Shown: positions 47,768 through 56,586, numbered from the stretch's first letter. The stretch is 64,000 bases of DNA from Algoriphagus sp. AK58 (GCF_014324365.1 NZ_QEIG01000008.1:682001-746000); one strand, 5' to 3'. The notes: a model not told the origin generated them from the letters alone. Made by a program: numbers and translations.

Positions 47768-48337
47768 TCAAAAAGTAAGAACTTTTTTGGGAGTTATACA
47801 AAAATCAAGCGCAACATCATGAGCTTCTGCATTCACCTTCTCTTCGGGCTCAAAGAAGCTTAAGCCAATTTTGATTACGTCCGGTCCAAGCTTAGCCAGA
47901 AAATGATCATAATATCCTTTGCCAAATCCAACTCGATTTCCTTGACGGTCATACGCCAATAGAGGAACAAAAATCACCTGGATTTTGCTTGGAGATACCA
48001 TTATGGATTCCTGTGGCACAGGAATTCCCCACTCATCCAGAAAAAAGGCAGCATCCTTTGGCAGCTTGAGAGTATCCATATCCAAAGAATCTTTGCTTAC
48101 CTGAGAAGTATAGATCACTTTGTCTTTTTGCTCCAACAGCTCCATGATGTAAAAAGTATTAACCTCATTGAAACGATCAATTGGAAAAAACAGATGGAAG
48201 TGAGTGAGGGGTTCTCTTTCCGAAAGCCATCCTTCAAACTGACTACGGATAGCGATTGACTTTTCTTTGACCTGCTCTGGGTTAAGTTTTTTTCTCAACT
48301 GCCTATAAGCTGAGCGGAGTTCCTGTTTGGTTTTCAT
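47768..48337 (-). CDS. 5-formyltetrahydrofolate cyclo-ligase
   Basis: Converts 5-formyl-THF to 5,10-methenyl-THF with ATP, recycling folate. The 189-residue product shows the family motifs: an N-terminal basic helix (ELRSAYRQLRKKL), FFPIDRFNEVNT, and the C-terminal ATP-binding region VGFGKGYYDHFLAKL. Its start overlaps the bshC stop by 4 bp, a tight coupling. The gene is often called ygfA or fau. Confidence 0.93.
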   Translation of the reverse strand: MKTKQELRSAYRQLRKKLNPEQVKEKSIAIRSQFEGWLSEREPLTHFHLFFPIDRFNEVNTFYIMELLEQKDKVIYTSQVSKDSLDMDTLKLPKDAAFFLDEWGIPVPQESIMVSPSKIQVIFVPLLAYDRQGNRVGFGKGYYDHFLAKLGPDVIKIGLSFFEPEEKVNAEAHDVALDFCITPKKVLTF

Positions 48338-49896
48338 GCAATTTCAAGCACCATCATTTGATAATCGAACGGATCAAAACAGCCCAACAGCTCTTCCAAC
48401 AAGTCAGGGTGGGACAGATAAAACTGCATCATATTGACCACCCTTTCCTGAGGACTTCCCCCTGGAGCAGCATATTCCATAACTGATTGGGCTCTATTAA
48501 GCTCAATCTGTAATCTTCGCTCCTCCGCTTTTCTCAATTTTGTCCCCATCTGGTCCAGCACTTTCAAACTGCGGACTTTCCCCGCCTCAAAAGCATTGGC
48601 CAAACTCGGATCCAAAGATGATGCATCTTTTGCTTTTCTGTCAAATAAGTCATTGATAATATTTCGTTCGTCTTCCAAAGTGAAATCAAATTTGGATTCC
48701 TTTTGAACAAACTCCCTTTTCCACTTTTCAAAGTCTCTAAACAAATCCTCTCGGGTCCACCCTAACTGGGCAATTTTTTTCAAAACCGGACCATCCAAAA
48801 GCAATGCGAAGTTTCTGGGCATCAATACCGGAAAGGGAGTTTCAAACTGGTCAAACACCCCCTTAAGCTGAAGCCAATAGACCACCTCTGCCGGACCGCC
48901 CAAGTAGGCAAGATTGGGAAGTATTATTTCCTGATATAAAGGTCGAAGAACCACATTGGGACTGAATCTCTCCGGTTTAGCATCCACCAATTTCCTCATC
49001 TCCTCTTCGGTGAAGCTTAGCTCCGTATTCACTACCTGGAAACCTTGGGCGGTACGCTCAATCCGCTCCCTGACTCCTCGGTCTAAGTAGAACAAATTGA
49101 TTTCTCGAGGAAAGATCTGGCTTTTGTAGCCAAAACTTTCTAACTTCTGGGTAGCCTCCTGGGCTTTTTTATAGGGGAGGTGCTCAAATAAATCAGATAG
49201 AATCACCTCCTTTAACAAACTTTTCAAAGAGGCACCATTTCCATCCACTACCACCAACCCATAGGAACCAAAAAAGTGATTTACATATTTTCTCACCGCT
49301 TCTGCCAAGGTTTTGCTAGAAGAGTAGGCCTCTTTGAAAAATGACGGAGCAAAGCTTACCGACTTTAGAAATTCTTTAAAAGATGCGTCCAATTCAAAAT
49401 CCCCTACTGCGCCTGTTTGATTACACTGCCACTGATACTTCTTACCATCCAACTTGAAGTAATTGATTTCTTCAAAGTCGTGATCTTCCGTCGCCATCCA
49501 ATAGACAGGGACAAACCTATATTCAGGATAAGACACCTGAAGCTTTTTTGCAAGATTGATGGTGGAGACGATTTTATAGATAAAGTAGAGGGGGCCGGTA
49601 AACAAGTTGAGCTGATGACCGGTGGTCACCGTGAAGGTCTTCTCATCCTTAAGTGCCTCAATATTCATCTCCACTTCCTCTCCAACTACAATTCCTTCAT
49701 ATTGCTGCTGCAAGGCACGATGTAAAACCTGCCTTTTCTCTGCTGAAAACCCTTTGGCATCGATCGCTTCCCGAAAGCTCTCCACCTTTGGCAAATGGGA
49801 GTAAAATGGTTTTAACTCTTCCTTACCTTGTATATAGTCTAAAAAAAAGGAGGAAAACTGGCCTGTTTTGCTCAGATCTACGCAGTGTTTTTTCAT
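48334..49896 (-). CDS. bshC: Bacillithiol biosynthesis cysteine-adding enzyme BshC
   Basis: Last enzyme of bacillithiol synthesis, adding cysteine to glucosaminyl malate. The 520-residue length and motifs fit BshC: a Rossmann-like core with TTGHQLNLFTGPLYFIYK, VYWMATEDHDFEEINYF, and LGGPAEVVYWLQLKGVF, and a long C-terminal coiled coil (about residues 420-500). It is the first gene of the bshC-cyclo-ligase unit. It implies the cell makes bacillithiol, provided bshA and bshB occur elsewhere. Divergent from the M16 peptidase gene across 188 bp. Confidence 0.93.
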   Translation of the reverse strand: MKKHCVDLSKTGQFSSFFLDYIQGKEELKPFYSHLPKVESFREAIDAKGFSAEKRQVLHRALQQQYEGIVVGEEVEMNIEALKDEKTFTVTTGHQLNLFTGPLYFIYKIVSTINLAKKLQVSYPEYRFVPVYWMATEDHDFEEINYFKLDGKKYQWQCNQTGAVGDFELDASFKEFLKSVSFAPSFFKEAYSSSKTLAEAVRKYVNHFFGSYGLVVVDGNGASLKSLLKEVILSDLFEHLPYKKAQEATQKLESFGYKSQIFPREINLFYLDRGVRERIERTAQGFQVVNTELSFTEEEMRKLVDAKPERFSPNVVLRPLYQEIILPNLAYLGGPAEVVYWLQLKGVFDQFETPFPVLMPRNFALLLDGPVLKKIAQLGWTREDLFRDFEKWKREFVQKESKFDFTLEDERNIINDLFDRKAKDASSLDPSLANAFEAGKVRSLKVLDQMGTKLRKAEERRLQIELNRAQSVMEYAAPGGSPQERVVNMMQFYLSHPDLLEELLGCFDPFDYQMMVLEIA

Positions 49897-50084
49897 TGGG
49901 ATGGGTGAGAAGTCTGTTTGGGAACTCTAACTTAGCGATCTGAACCAAAGTTCGGTTTTTTTTGTAAAAATCAGGACTTCTTACATCAATGGCAGGCAGA
50001 CCAATTCCAAAAGAAATATCAGAGTTTGGGATCTTGGACCCTAAACAAATCCCTGCCATTTGAACTTCCTAAGAAAACAAAGCT

Positions 50085-51326
50085 ATGCTCGACTATCACC
50101 GGTTTTTTCTTGACAACGGCATGGAAGTAATTGTCCATGAAGACCACAGCTCAAAGATTGTGGTGTTCAACCTATTATATAAGGTGGGATCACGGTTTGA
50201 GGAAAAAGGCAAGACAGGCTTGGCTCACTTCTTTGAGCACTTGATGTTTGGAAGCTCCGCCAATGTACCAGTATTTGACAGGGAACTTGAGCGAGTAGGC
50301 GGTTCCTGCAACGCCTTTACCAGCCCGGATATCACTAATTATTACATGACACTGCCCGCATCCAACATCGAAACGGCCTTCTGGCTGGAGTCGGACCGGA
50401 TGCTGCAACTGACACTGAGCGAAAAAACCATCGAAACTCAACGCAAGGTCGTCATGGAGGAGTTTAAGCAGCGCTACCTCAATCAGCCTTACGGTGATGT
50501 ATGGCACCAGCTGAGAGAAATAGCCTTTGAAATTCACCCTTATCAATGGCCGACCATAGGAAAAGATCTCGGAGATATCGAAGGATATACCCGTGAGGAT
50601 GTATGGGATTTTTACAAAAAGCACTATCACCCTGGCAATGCAATTCTGGTTGTGGCCGGTGATGTGACCCGCTCTCAGATAGAGGCTTTGTCAAAAAGAT
50701 GGTTTGAACCAATACCTGCACAAAAAGAGCGTGCCCATCTGATTCCAAGAGAACTCCCTCAAGAGGGAAAACGACTTAAAAAGGTCCAGGCCAAAGTGCC
50801 CACAGACGCACTGTATAAAACCTACAAAATGCCCGGAAAAGGTGAGCTAGGATATTTGGAGGCGGATTTGATCAGTGATTTGCTTGGATTTGGAAAGTCT
50901 TCCATCCTCGAACAGCGCCTGGTCAAAAATGGAAAGATATTTGCGTCTGTCGGCGCTTATATTACCGGCTCTGTTGACCCTGGTTTGCTGGTATTTTCGG
51001 GAAAAATGGAACAGGGTGTATCAGCCCAAGAAGCTGAAAAAGCTTTGGATGAGGTAATTGATGACTTCTTGAAGATGGAGATTTCCGAGCAAGCCCTACA
51101 AAAAATCAAAAATCAGGGAGAGGCCATGAAAACCTACGAATCGGTGCAGCTTCTCAATCGTGCCATGAACCTGGCCTACTTTGCCCATTTGGGTGATCCT
51201 GCTTTATATTGGCAGGAGTTTGACCAAAAATCACAACTCAGCCCGGACCAGATTAAATCCTGGGCAAATCGACTCTTAAAAGAAGATCAATCTTCTGTAC
51301 TTTATTACCAATCCAACCACGCATGA
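50085..51326 (+). CDS. M16 family zinc peptidase
   Basis: 413 residues of the M16 (processing-peptidase/insulinase) family. The inverted zinc motif is complete: H48-x-x-E51-H52 in LAHFFEHLMF, with the distal glutamate in the helix RKVVMEEFKQRYLN. A single M16 unit (N- and C-terminal halves), with no signal peptide at the N terminus, so it is predicted cytoplasmic. First gene of a plus-strand operon; it overlaps ispF by 4 bp. The substrate is unknown. Confidence 0.92.
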   Translation: MLDYHRFFLDNGMEVIVHEDHSSKIVVFNLLYKVGSRFEEKGKTGLAHFFEHLMFGSSANVPVFDRELERVGGSCNAFTSPDITNYYMTLPASNIETAFWLESDRMLQLTLSEKTIETQRKVVMEEFKQRYLNQPYGDVWHQLREIAFEIHPYQWPTIGKDLGDIEGYTREDVWDFYKKHYHPGNAILVVAGDVTRSQIEALSKRWFEPIPAQKERAHLIPRELPQEGKRLKKVQAKVPTDALYKTYKMPGKGELGYLEADLISDLLGFGKSSILEQRLVKNGKIFASVGAYITGSVDPGLLVFSGKMEQGVSAQEAEKALDEVIDDFLKMEISEQALQKIKNQGEAMKTYESVQLLNRAMNLAYFAHLGDPALYWQEFDQKSQLSPDQIKSWANRLLKEDQSSVLYYQSNHA

Positions 51327-51805
51327 CCCCATTTAGAATAGGTTTTGGATACGATGTGCATCAGCTGAAAGAAGGCTATGACTTTTGGCTGGGAGGCATC
51401 AAAGTAGAACACTCCAAGGGAGCCGTTGGGCATTCCGATGCCGATGTTCTTATCCATGTGATCTGCGATGCACTGCTCGGTGCCGCCAATATGCGAAATA
51501 TCGGCTATCACTTTTCGGACAAAGACCCCAAATACAAAGGAATTGACAGCAAGATTCTCTTAAAGGAAGTCATGAAAATGATCCGGGAGGGAGGCTATGA
51601 AGTGGGGAACCTTGATTCCACCGTCTGCCTTCAGGTCCCCAAACTCAATCCCCACATCCCCGCCATGAAATCCTGCCTGGCCGAAGTAATGAATGTAGCT
51701 GAAGAGGCTATTTCCATCAAAGCCACCACTTCGGAATGGCTGGGATTCGTGGGAAGAGAAGAAGGTGTGTCAGCTTATTGCACTGCATTGATATATAAAG
51801 TATGA
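51323..51805 (+). CDS. ispF: 2-C-methyl-D-erythritol 2,4-cyclodiphosphate synthase
   Basis: MEP-pathway enzyme for isoprenoid precursors. The 160 residues show the zinc ligands D11, H13 (GYDVHQLKEG) and H45 (HSDADVLIHVICDALLGAA), and the conserved FSDKDPKYKGIDS. The start codon overlaps the M16 gene stop, and its stop overlaps mnmD, indicating a translationally coupled three-gene unit. Confidence 0.97.
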   Translation: MTPFRIGFGYDVHQLKEGYDFWLGGIKVEHSKGAVGHSDADVLIHVICDALLGAANMRNIGYHFSDKDPKYKGIDSKILLKEVMKMIREGGYEVGNLDSTVCLQVPKLNPHIPAMKSCLAEVMNVAEEAISIKATTSEWLGFVGREEGVSAYCTALIYKV

Positions 51806-52497
51806 GCAACCATCCAGTAAAAATCATTACTACCGAGGACGGTTCACATTCCCTCTACCACGAAGGTCTTCAGGAAACCTACCATAGTTTTCATGGGGCA
51901 TATCGGGAATCGATCCATGTGTTTATGATCTATGGGTTGGATTCTTGGTTGGCGAGAAATCCGAGAAAATACCCGATACGGATTTTTGAAGTCGGGTTTG
52001 GTACCGGACTCAATGCCTGGTTGACCTTAGTATGGGCAGAGCAGAACCAGATCCCTGTCCTTTATCACACGATTGAGCCTTTTCCATTGGAAAAGGAGAT
52101 TTACTCCCAGCTCAACTACATCGAACACGACCACAGCATTTGGCATTACCATAAATACTTCGAGGCTTTGCATCAGTTCCCCTGGAATGAAGGAGGACCG
52201 GTTTCGGAATATTTCAATATGAAAAAAGACAAGACTACCTTGGAGGAAGCACAGCTTTACCCTTCTGACGTGGTATTTTTTGATGCTTTTGCACCGAGCA
52301 AGCAACCGGAACTCTGGAAAAAAGAGGTCTTGAAAAAAGTGACGGATGCCATGAGACCCGGAGGAGTTTTCACCACCTATTGTGCCATGGGCCAGCTGAA
52401 GCGAGATCTCAAAGAACTTGGACTCGAAGTAGAAACTCTTCCCGGACCTCCCGGAAAAAAGGAAATGACAAGAGCCTGGAAAAACAGTGGTCAGTAG
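51802..52497 (+). CDS. MnmD-type tRNA (mnm5s2U34) methyltransferase
   Basis: SAM-dependent methyltransferase of the DUF752/MnmD type that completes the wobble uridine modification in some tRNAs. The 231 residues contain the SAM-binding IFEVGFGTGLNAWLTL and the catalytic-region DVVFFDAFAPSKQPELW. It lacks the FAD oxidase half of the two-domain MnmC, so MnmD is the fitting subtype. It overlaps ispF by 4 bp. The last codons lie within a repeat that continues downstream. Confidence 0.88.
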   Translation: MSNHPVKIITTEDGSHSLYHEGLQETYHSFHGAYRESIHVFMIYGLDSWLARNPRKYPIRIFEVGFGTGLNAWLTLVWAEQNQIPVLYHTIEPFPLEKEIYSQLNYIEHDHSIWHYHKYFEALHQFPWNEGGPVSEYFNMKKDKTTLEEAQLYPSDVVFFDAFAPSKQPELWKKEVLKKVTDAMRPGGVFTTYCAMGQLKRDLKELGLEVETLPGPPGKKEMTRAWKNSGQ

Positions 52498-52546
52498 GTA
52501 GTGATCAGTAAACAGTGGTGAAAACCGTGACTGAACACTGACCACT
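52486..52546. repeat. CAGT-rich palindromic repeat at the end of mnmD
   Basis: Arms AGTGGTCAGT (52486-52495) and ACTGACCACT (52537-52546) match perfectly. The interior contains near-repeats of the same word (GTGATCAGT, AACAGTGGTG, GTGACTGAAC). The left arm overlaps the last codons of mnmD. No T tract follows, so a terminator role is doubtful. Confidence 0.65.
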
Positions 52547-52597
52547 CCTTACTGAATTGGCTTGTATTTTGCAAAAGTCAGCATAAATCGAACAGAT

Positions 52598-53068
52598 ATG
52601 CTGACTTTTATTTTTACCCTTTGGCTAAGTGTGTTCCAAGCCGACAGTACAGAGAGCGCCAAACTCCAACGGCTGATTCAGGAGCGCGACCAACTCCACT
52701 CCCAATGGAAGTCCTCTGAAAGCAAAAAAACGGGGATTTTTGGCAATCGAACCAAAAAAGACATGATCGAAACCAACGAGTGGCTGGAGCGCATTCTGGT
52801 AAAAGACAATCAGATTATGGATGAGCTGAGGATGCAGGGATCTATTGAAAAAGTCACTATTTCCCAAGAAAAAGAAGATTACAAATCCATTACCATGAAG
52901 CTCGAGAGGGAAGTACAGATTCTCAAGCGAACACTTGCTGAAAAGGAAGCCGAAGTGGAAAAGAAAATAACCGAAAGAAGAACTTTTGAATGGACGACTC
53001 TGATATTTTTTCTTAGTACCGCATTTCTAGCTTGGTGGGTCTATAGATCAAAAAAAGCCTCTTTTTAA
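52598..53068 (+). CDS. Coiled-coil envelope protein with C-terminal membrane anchor
   Basis: 156 residues from the ATG at 52598 (an upstream TTG in frame is less likely). The N terminus looks like a signal peptide (MLTFIFTLWLSVFQADSTES); a long charged heptad-rich region spans about residues 20-125, with short loops around GNRTKK, and a membrane helix is near residues 131-149 (WTTLIFFLSTAFLAWWVY), followed by RSKKASF. I do not recognise a family. The topology suggests a periplasmic coiled coil anchored in the inner membrane. Its last codons form one arm of the terminator. Confidence 0.8.
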   Translation: MLTFIFTLWLSVFQADSTESAKLQRLIQERDQLHSQWKSSESKKTGIFGNRTKKDMIETNEWLERILVKDNQIMDELRMQGSIEKVTISQEKEDYKSITMKLEREVQILKRTLAEKEAEVEKKITERRTFEWTTLIFFLSTAFLAWWVYRSKKASF

Positions 53069-53090
53069 TCGAAAGAGGCTTTTTTAAATT
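53051..53090. terminator. Bidirectional terminator between convergent genes
   Basis: Stem AAAAAAGCCTCTTT / AAAGAGGCTTTTTT (53051-53064, 53072-53085). The A/T flanks allow termination on both strands, serving the coiled-coil gene (+) and the lipocalin-like gene (-). Confidence 0.88.
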
Positions 53091-53595
53091 AATTTACTCG
53101 AATATATTCTTCCAGAGGAAATGGTACGCAATCCCGATCTTCGTTAAAAACAAAGCAGTTTGGTTGAAATTGAAAGATCCTTCGATCAGAAGAAAAGGTC
53201 AAGAGACCTTCCGGTTTTCTAAAAAAATCAATTACCCCTGGCCTTAATTCCGACTTAGGAACATAGAGTGGAGCTTTTCCATCCAAATGACCAAAATAAA
53301 ATAATCCATCAGAATAATAATAGGTGAAGGTATTCCCATCTAAATTATACCAAGAAGTTGTCACCAAACGATAACCTAAAGTTGGGCCAGTTTCCGTCTC
53401 TCGGACGATACTGGAAAGATCAAAAATGCTGTCATTTTTAAATTCCATGACATCTACAAACCAGAGATCTAAGGAATCTACAAACTGCCTTTTTTCCCAA
53501 GTCCCAATTAGTGGGCTGGCTGGATTTTCACTCTCAGTGCAGGAGAAAAGCGTGGAAAATACTGCCGCAATCGCTAATGGAAAAATCTTTTTCAT
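53089..53595 (-). CDS. Lipocalin-like lipoprotein of unknown function
   Basis: 168 residues with a lipoprotein signal (lipobox LFSC) and a mature start containing LIGTWEKRQF, a pattern seen in lipocalin-like domains. The remainder is beta-rich, with strands such as VDVMEFKNDSIFDLSSI and GNTFTYYYSDGLFYFG. I do not recognise a defined family. Convergent with the coiled-coil gene; both end at the shared terminator. Probably a surface or periplasmic protein. Confidence 0.75.
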   Translation of the reverse strand: MKKIFPLAIAAVFSTLFSCTESENPASPLIGTWEKRQFVDSLDLWFVDVMEFKNDSIFDLSSIVRETETGPTLGYRLVTTSWYNLDGNTFTYYYSDGLFYFGHLDGKAPLYVPKSELRPGVIDFFRKPEGLLTFSSDRRIFQFQPNCFVFNEDRDCVPFPLEEYIRVN

Positions 53596-53665
53596 GGGAT
53601 TAAAATTTGGTTGAAGTTACAACCATTACGGATTGACTAGTCTAAATGATACATTCACATACCTT

Positions 53666-54328
53666 TTATTTCAATCTCGCAATCGGAGTCCTTGCACCTT
53701 TGGTCACTTGATCCATGTGGCATAGAATCTCAGCATCAAGAGGGAGATAAAGGTCTACTCGCGAACCAAACTTGATAAACCCAAACTCACCCCCTTGCTC
53801 AAGCGGAGTGCCTTCTTTGACATACCATTTGATCCGTCTTGCCAAAGCACCCGCGATCTGTCTCACCATGATTTTGTTGCCTTTGGTATCGCGGATCACC
53901 ATAGAAGTACGCTCATTTTCCGTGCTTGACTTTGGATGCCATGCTACCAGGTATTTTCCGGGATGATATTTGAAGTATTCCACTATGCCTTTGACGGGAG
54001 AGCGATTCACATGCACATTGATCGGAGACATGAAGATGGAAACCTGCTTTCGCTTTTCTTTCAAATACTCATCCTCCACGGCCTCTTCAATCACGACCAC
54101 TTTTCCGTCAGCAGGTGCAAAGACAATCCCATCTTCCTGAGGAGGATTAAAAACCGGATTTCTAAAAAACTGAAGCACGATGAGATAAAGTATCACACTT
54201 ACCATGATAGCCACGTTCATCAACAGCCTCTCATCCGGCAAATAATAGTAAAGCAAATAATTGAGCGCCACCAGAATGATCATCATCCAGAACAAAAGCA
54301 CTCTTCCTTCTTTATGAATTGTCATCAT
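53666..54328 (-). CDS. psd: Phosphatidylserine decarboxylase proenzyme
   Basis: Makes phosphatidylethanolamine from phosphatidylserine at the inner membrane. ATG at 54328 or 54325 gives about 220 residues; a longer TTG-initiated frame would include the terminator. Two N-terminal membrane segments (about residues 9-28 and 36-54) precede the catalytic part with MSPINVHVNRSPVKG and the self-processing Gly-Ser in KFGSRVDLYLP (Ser188-189). This is the short PSD type. A terminator-like hairpin ends just 8-15 bp before the start codon, which is unusual. Confidence 0.92.
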   Translation of the reverse strand: MMTIHKEGRVLLFWMMIILVALNYLLYYYLPDERLLMNVAIMVSVILYLIVLQFFRNPVFNPPQEDGIVFAPADGKVVVIEEAVEDEYLKEKRKQVSIFMSPINVHVNRSPVKGIVEYFKYHPGKYLVAWHPKSSTENERTSMVIRDTKGNKIMVRQIAGALARRIKWYVKEGTPLEQGGEFGFIKFGSRVDLYLPLDAEILCHMDQVTKGARTPIARLK

Positions 54329-54335
54329 ATTTTTA

Positions 54336-54370
54336 TCAATAAAAAGGCGTGGAGAAACTCTCCCCACGCC
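54336..54370 (-). terminator. Terminator-like hairpin between gdhA and psd
   Basis: Minus-strand stem GGCGTGG..GAGA / TCTCCACGCC with a 2-nt bulge and a 3-nt loop (54346-54370), followed by TTTTTATTG. It ends right before the psd start codon, so it may act as an attenuator as well as terminating gdhA. Confidence 0.75.
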
Positions 54371-54400
54371 CAAAGTTAAAATTTTTAGCCTGAACTTGTC

Positions 54401-55678
54401 TTAGAAACCTCCACGGAAGGTGTAGGTCTTTGCCACTTTGTCTATAGCCACGATGTATGCAGCAATTCTCATAGGTACATTGTATTTAACCGAAGCTTCA
54501 TATACATGGTCGAAAGCATCTTTCATAATGCGGTCAGATCGTCTGTTGACCCGGTCAGCAGTCCACTTGTAGCCGAGTCGGTTTTGAACCCACTCAAAGT
54601 AGGAAACGGTCACCCCGCCTGCATTGGCCAAAATGTCCGGCACAGCCATAATTCCTTTTTCATTCAAAATCGCATCCGCCTTGGCTGAAGTAGGTCCATT
54701 CGCCCCTTCTACGATGAGCTTAGCCTTGATTTTATCGGCATTGGCGATTGTAATCACGTCTTCCACCGCAGCAGGCACGAGTACATCTACTTCCAAGGTC
54801 AGGAGATCGCCGGCATTTTCCATTTTATCGCCACCGGTGAAGCCTTCCAGGGTTCCGTTATTGGAATCCCTATAGGCAATAGCCTCCACAATGTTGATTC
54901 CTTTTTCATTGTAAAATGCTCCGGTATGGTCCGAAATCGCCACTACTTTCAATCCTCTCTCTTCGAGAAGTCTGGCTGCCCAGCTTCCTACGTTTCCGAA
55001 ACCCTGAACAGCACAGGTAGCTTGGAATGGATTGATTTTCAGCTTTTGCATGGCAGCCAATGCCGAAACCATTACCCCACGACCGGTAGCCTCCGTTCTT
55101 CCAAGTGATCCTCCCAATACCAATGGCTTGCCTGTTACCACAGCAGGAACTGTCATTCCGTGCGCTTTGGAATATTCGTCCATCAACCAAGCCATTTCTC
55201 TTGGTCCTGTACCCATATCCGGTGCAGGAATATCTTTATCCGGGCCGAAGACGTCGATCATCGCCATGGTATAGGCACGCATCAATCGCTCGATTTCGCC
55301 TTTGGACATCTCCCTTGGGTTACATCTCACACCTCCTTTACCCCCTCCGTAAGGAATGTCCACTACTGCGCACTTCCAAGTCATCCAAGCGGCAAGTGCT
55401 CTTACTTCATCCAGGTGCACGTCCGGAGCAAATCTGATACCGCCCTTGGCTGGTCCCAGAATATTGGAATGAATCACACGAATTCCTTCGAACACTTGGA
55501 TTTTGCCGTTGTCCATGGTGATCGGTAAGGAAACGATTACTTGCTTGGCAGGATTTTTAAGTACGTTGTACACCTCATCAGACAAGCCGAGTTTTTCAGC
55601 CGCGATGTTGAATCTCTCCATCATTGACTCCAATGGATTTTCTTTATCCTTGATCGGAGCCGGTTCAATGTAAGCCAT
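54401..55678 (-). CDS. Glutamate dehydrogenase (Glu/Leu/Phe/Val family)
   Basis: Oxidative deamination of glutamate to 2-oxoglutarate, or the reverse. The 425 residues carry substrate motifs GPAKGGIRFAP and the catalytic lysine block WKCAVVDIPYGGGKGG, the aspartate in PAPDMGTGPREM, and the nucleotide-binding GFGNVGSWAARLL. Length and sequence fit the hexameric NAD-type enzyme. It lies between cdsA (68 bp upstream) and psd. Coenzyme choice cannot be settled by eye. Confidence 0.93.
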   Translation of the reverse strand: MAYIEPAPIKDKENPLESMMERFNIAAEKLGLSDEVYNVLKNPAKQVIVSLPITMDNGKIQVFEGIRVIHSNILGPAKGGIRFAPDVHLDEVRALAAWMTWKCAVVDIPYGGGKGGVRCNPREMSKGEIERLMRAYTMAMIDVFGPDKDIPAPDMGTGPREMAWLMDEYSKAHGMTVPAVVTGKPLVLGGSLGRTEATGRGVMVSALAAMQKLKINPFQATCAVQGFGNVGSWAARLLEERGLKVVAISDHTGAFYNEKGINIVEAIAYRDSNNGTLEGFTGGDKMENAGDLLTLEVDVLVPAAVEDVITIANADKIKAKLIVEGANGPTSAKADAILNEKGIMAVPDILANAGGVTVSYFEWVQNRLGYKWTADRVNRRSDRIMKDAFDHVYEASVKYNVPMRIAAYIVAIDKVAKTYTFRGGF

Positions 55679-55709
55679 ATTGGGTTTTTTAATAAAGTGA
55701 AATGCGATA

Positions 55710-55717
55710 CAAACTTA
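55710..55717 (-). promoter_or_regulatory. Candidate -7 element for glutamate dehydrogenase
   Basis: Minus strand TAAGTTTG is a perfect TAnnTTTG 32 bp before the start codon. No TTTG is found 19 bp upstream; there is one 10 bp upstream in a small hairpin (GCAGTTT/AAACTGC). Only half the promoter is convincing. Confidence 0.35.
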
Positions 55718-55746
55718 AGCAGTTTTTCAAACTGCCCGCCCTTGAA

Positions 55747-56586
55747 TTAAAAGATTTTCAAAAAGGCGGTAATAAAGGGAGCGGAAAGTAACAATCCGTC
55801 AAAACGGTCCATAAAACCTCCATGACCGGGAAGCCCATTTCCGGAGTCTTTGATCTCAATCGAACGCTTAAACAAGGACTCGACCAAATCTCCATACGTA
55901 CCCGCGATGATAATGATGCCTGCAATGACCAGCCACTTCCAATCCTCTAGAACGGTAAAATACTGAGAAATGATAAAGGCTATGGCAATGGCAGAAAAAG
56001 CCCCGCCCAAAAAGCCCTCCCAAGACTTCTTGGGAGACACACGCTCAAAAAGTTTTGTCTTGCCAAACTTGGTACCCGCAAAATAAGCCCCGGTATCGCT
56101 TGCCCATAGGATCAACAGGCACCCGATCAAAATCTCATAATGATATACCGCATCCACGGAGAATACTGCCAAATTCAAAAGAGAAAAGGGAACCGCCACA
56201 TAGAAAATCCCCAAATAGGTAAAAGCCACTCCGGTAAAGGGTTTTTTGTCTGTCTTTTTATAAAGCTTAATGAAAAAAGTCAGCGAAACCAGAGGGAAAA
56301 TCAAATAAAGATACTCATGAGACAGTCTTTCCTTCTCGATCATGAAGGTCAAAGTGAAAATCATCAGGCCTAGGAAAGTCCCAAAACTTTTCAACGGTAA
56401 CATCCCATCCAGGCCGGAAAGCTTGTAAAACTCCATTTGAGAAAAACCCAAAATCCCAGCAAAAATCAAAAAATAGGTCCAATCGGAATAGATCGAGCCC
56501 AAAACCACGACCAAGCCACCTACCAGTGCAGTGATCGCACGCTGTGCCAGATTGCTATAATTATTGATATTAAAACTCGATCTCAT
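55747..56586 (-). CDS. cdsA: Phosphatidate cytidylyltransferase
   Basis: Makes CDP-diacylglycerol from phosphatidate, the branch point for phosphatidylethanolamine and other phospholipids. The 279 residues are highly hydrophobic with about eight membrane helices, and the C-terminal signature is complete: SLFKRSIEIKDSGNGLPGHG followed by GFMDRFD. It overlaps DUF2007 by 17 bp and belongs to the CPBP-DUF2007-cdsA operon; psd lies further downstream on the same strand. Confidence 0.96.
   Translation of the reverse strand: MRSSFNINNYSNLAQRAITALVGGLVVVLGSIYSDWTYFLIFAGILGFSQMEFYKLSGLDGMLPLKSFGTFLGLMIFTLTFMIEKERLSHEYLYLIFPLVSLTFFIKLYKKTDKKPFTGVAFTYLGIFYVAVPFSLLNLAVFSVDAVYHYEILIGCLLILWASDTGAYFAGTKFGKTKLFERVSPKKSWEGFLGGAFSAIAIAFIISQYFTVLEDWKWLVIAGIIIIAGTYGDLVESLFKRSIEIKDSGNGLPGHGGFMDRFDGLLLSAPFITAFLKIF

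Noticed and set aside
49988-50060. 9-bp inverted arms (AATGGCAGG / CCTGCCATT) before the M16 peptidase gene
   Set aside because: Arms are short and 55 bp apart; such a match is easily due to chance and no symmetry continues inside.
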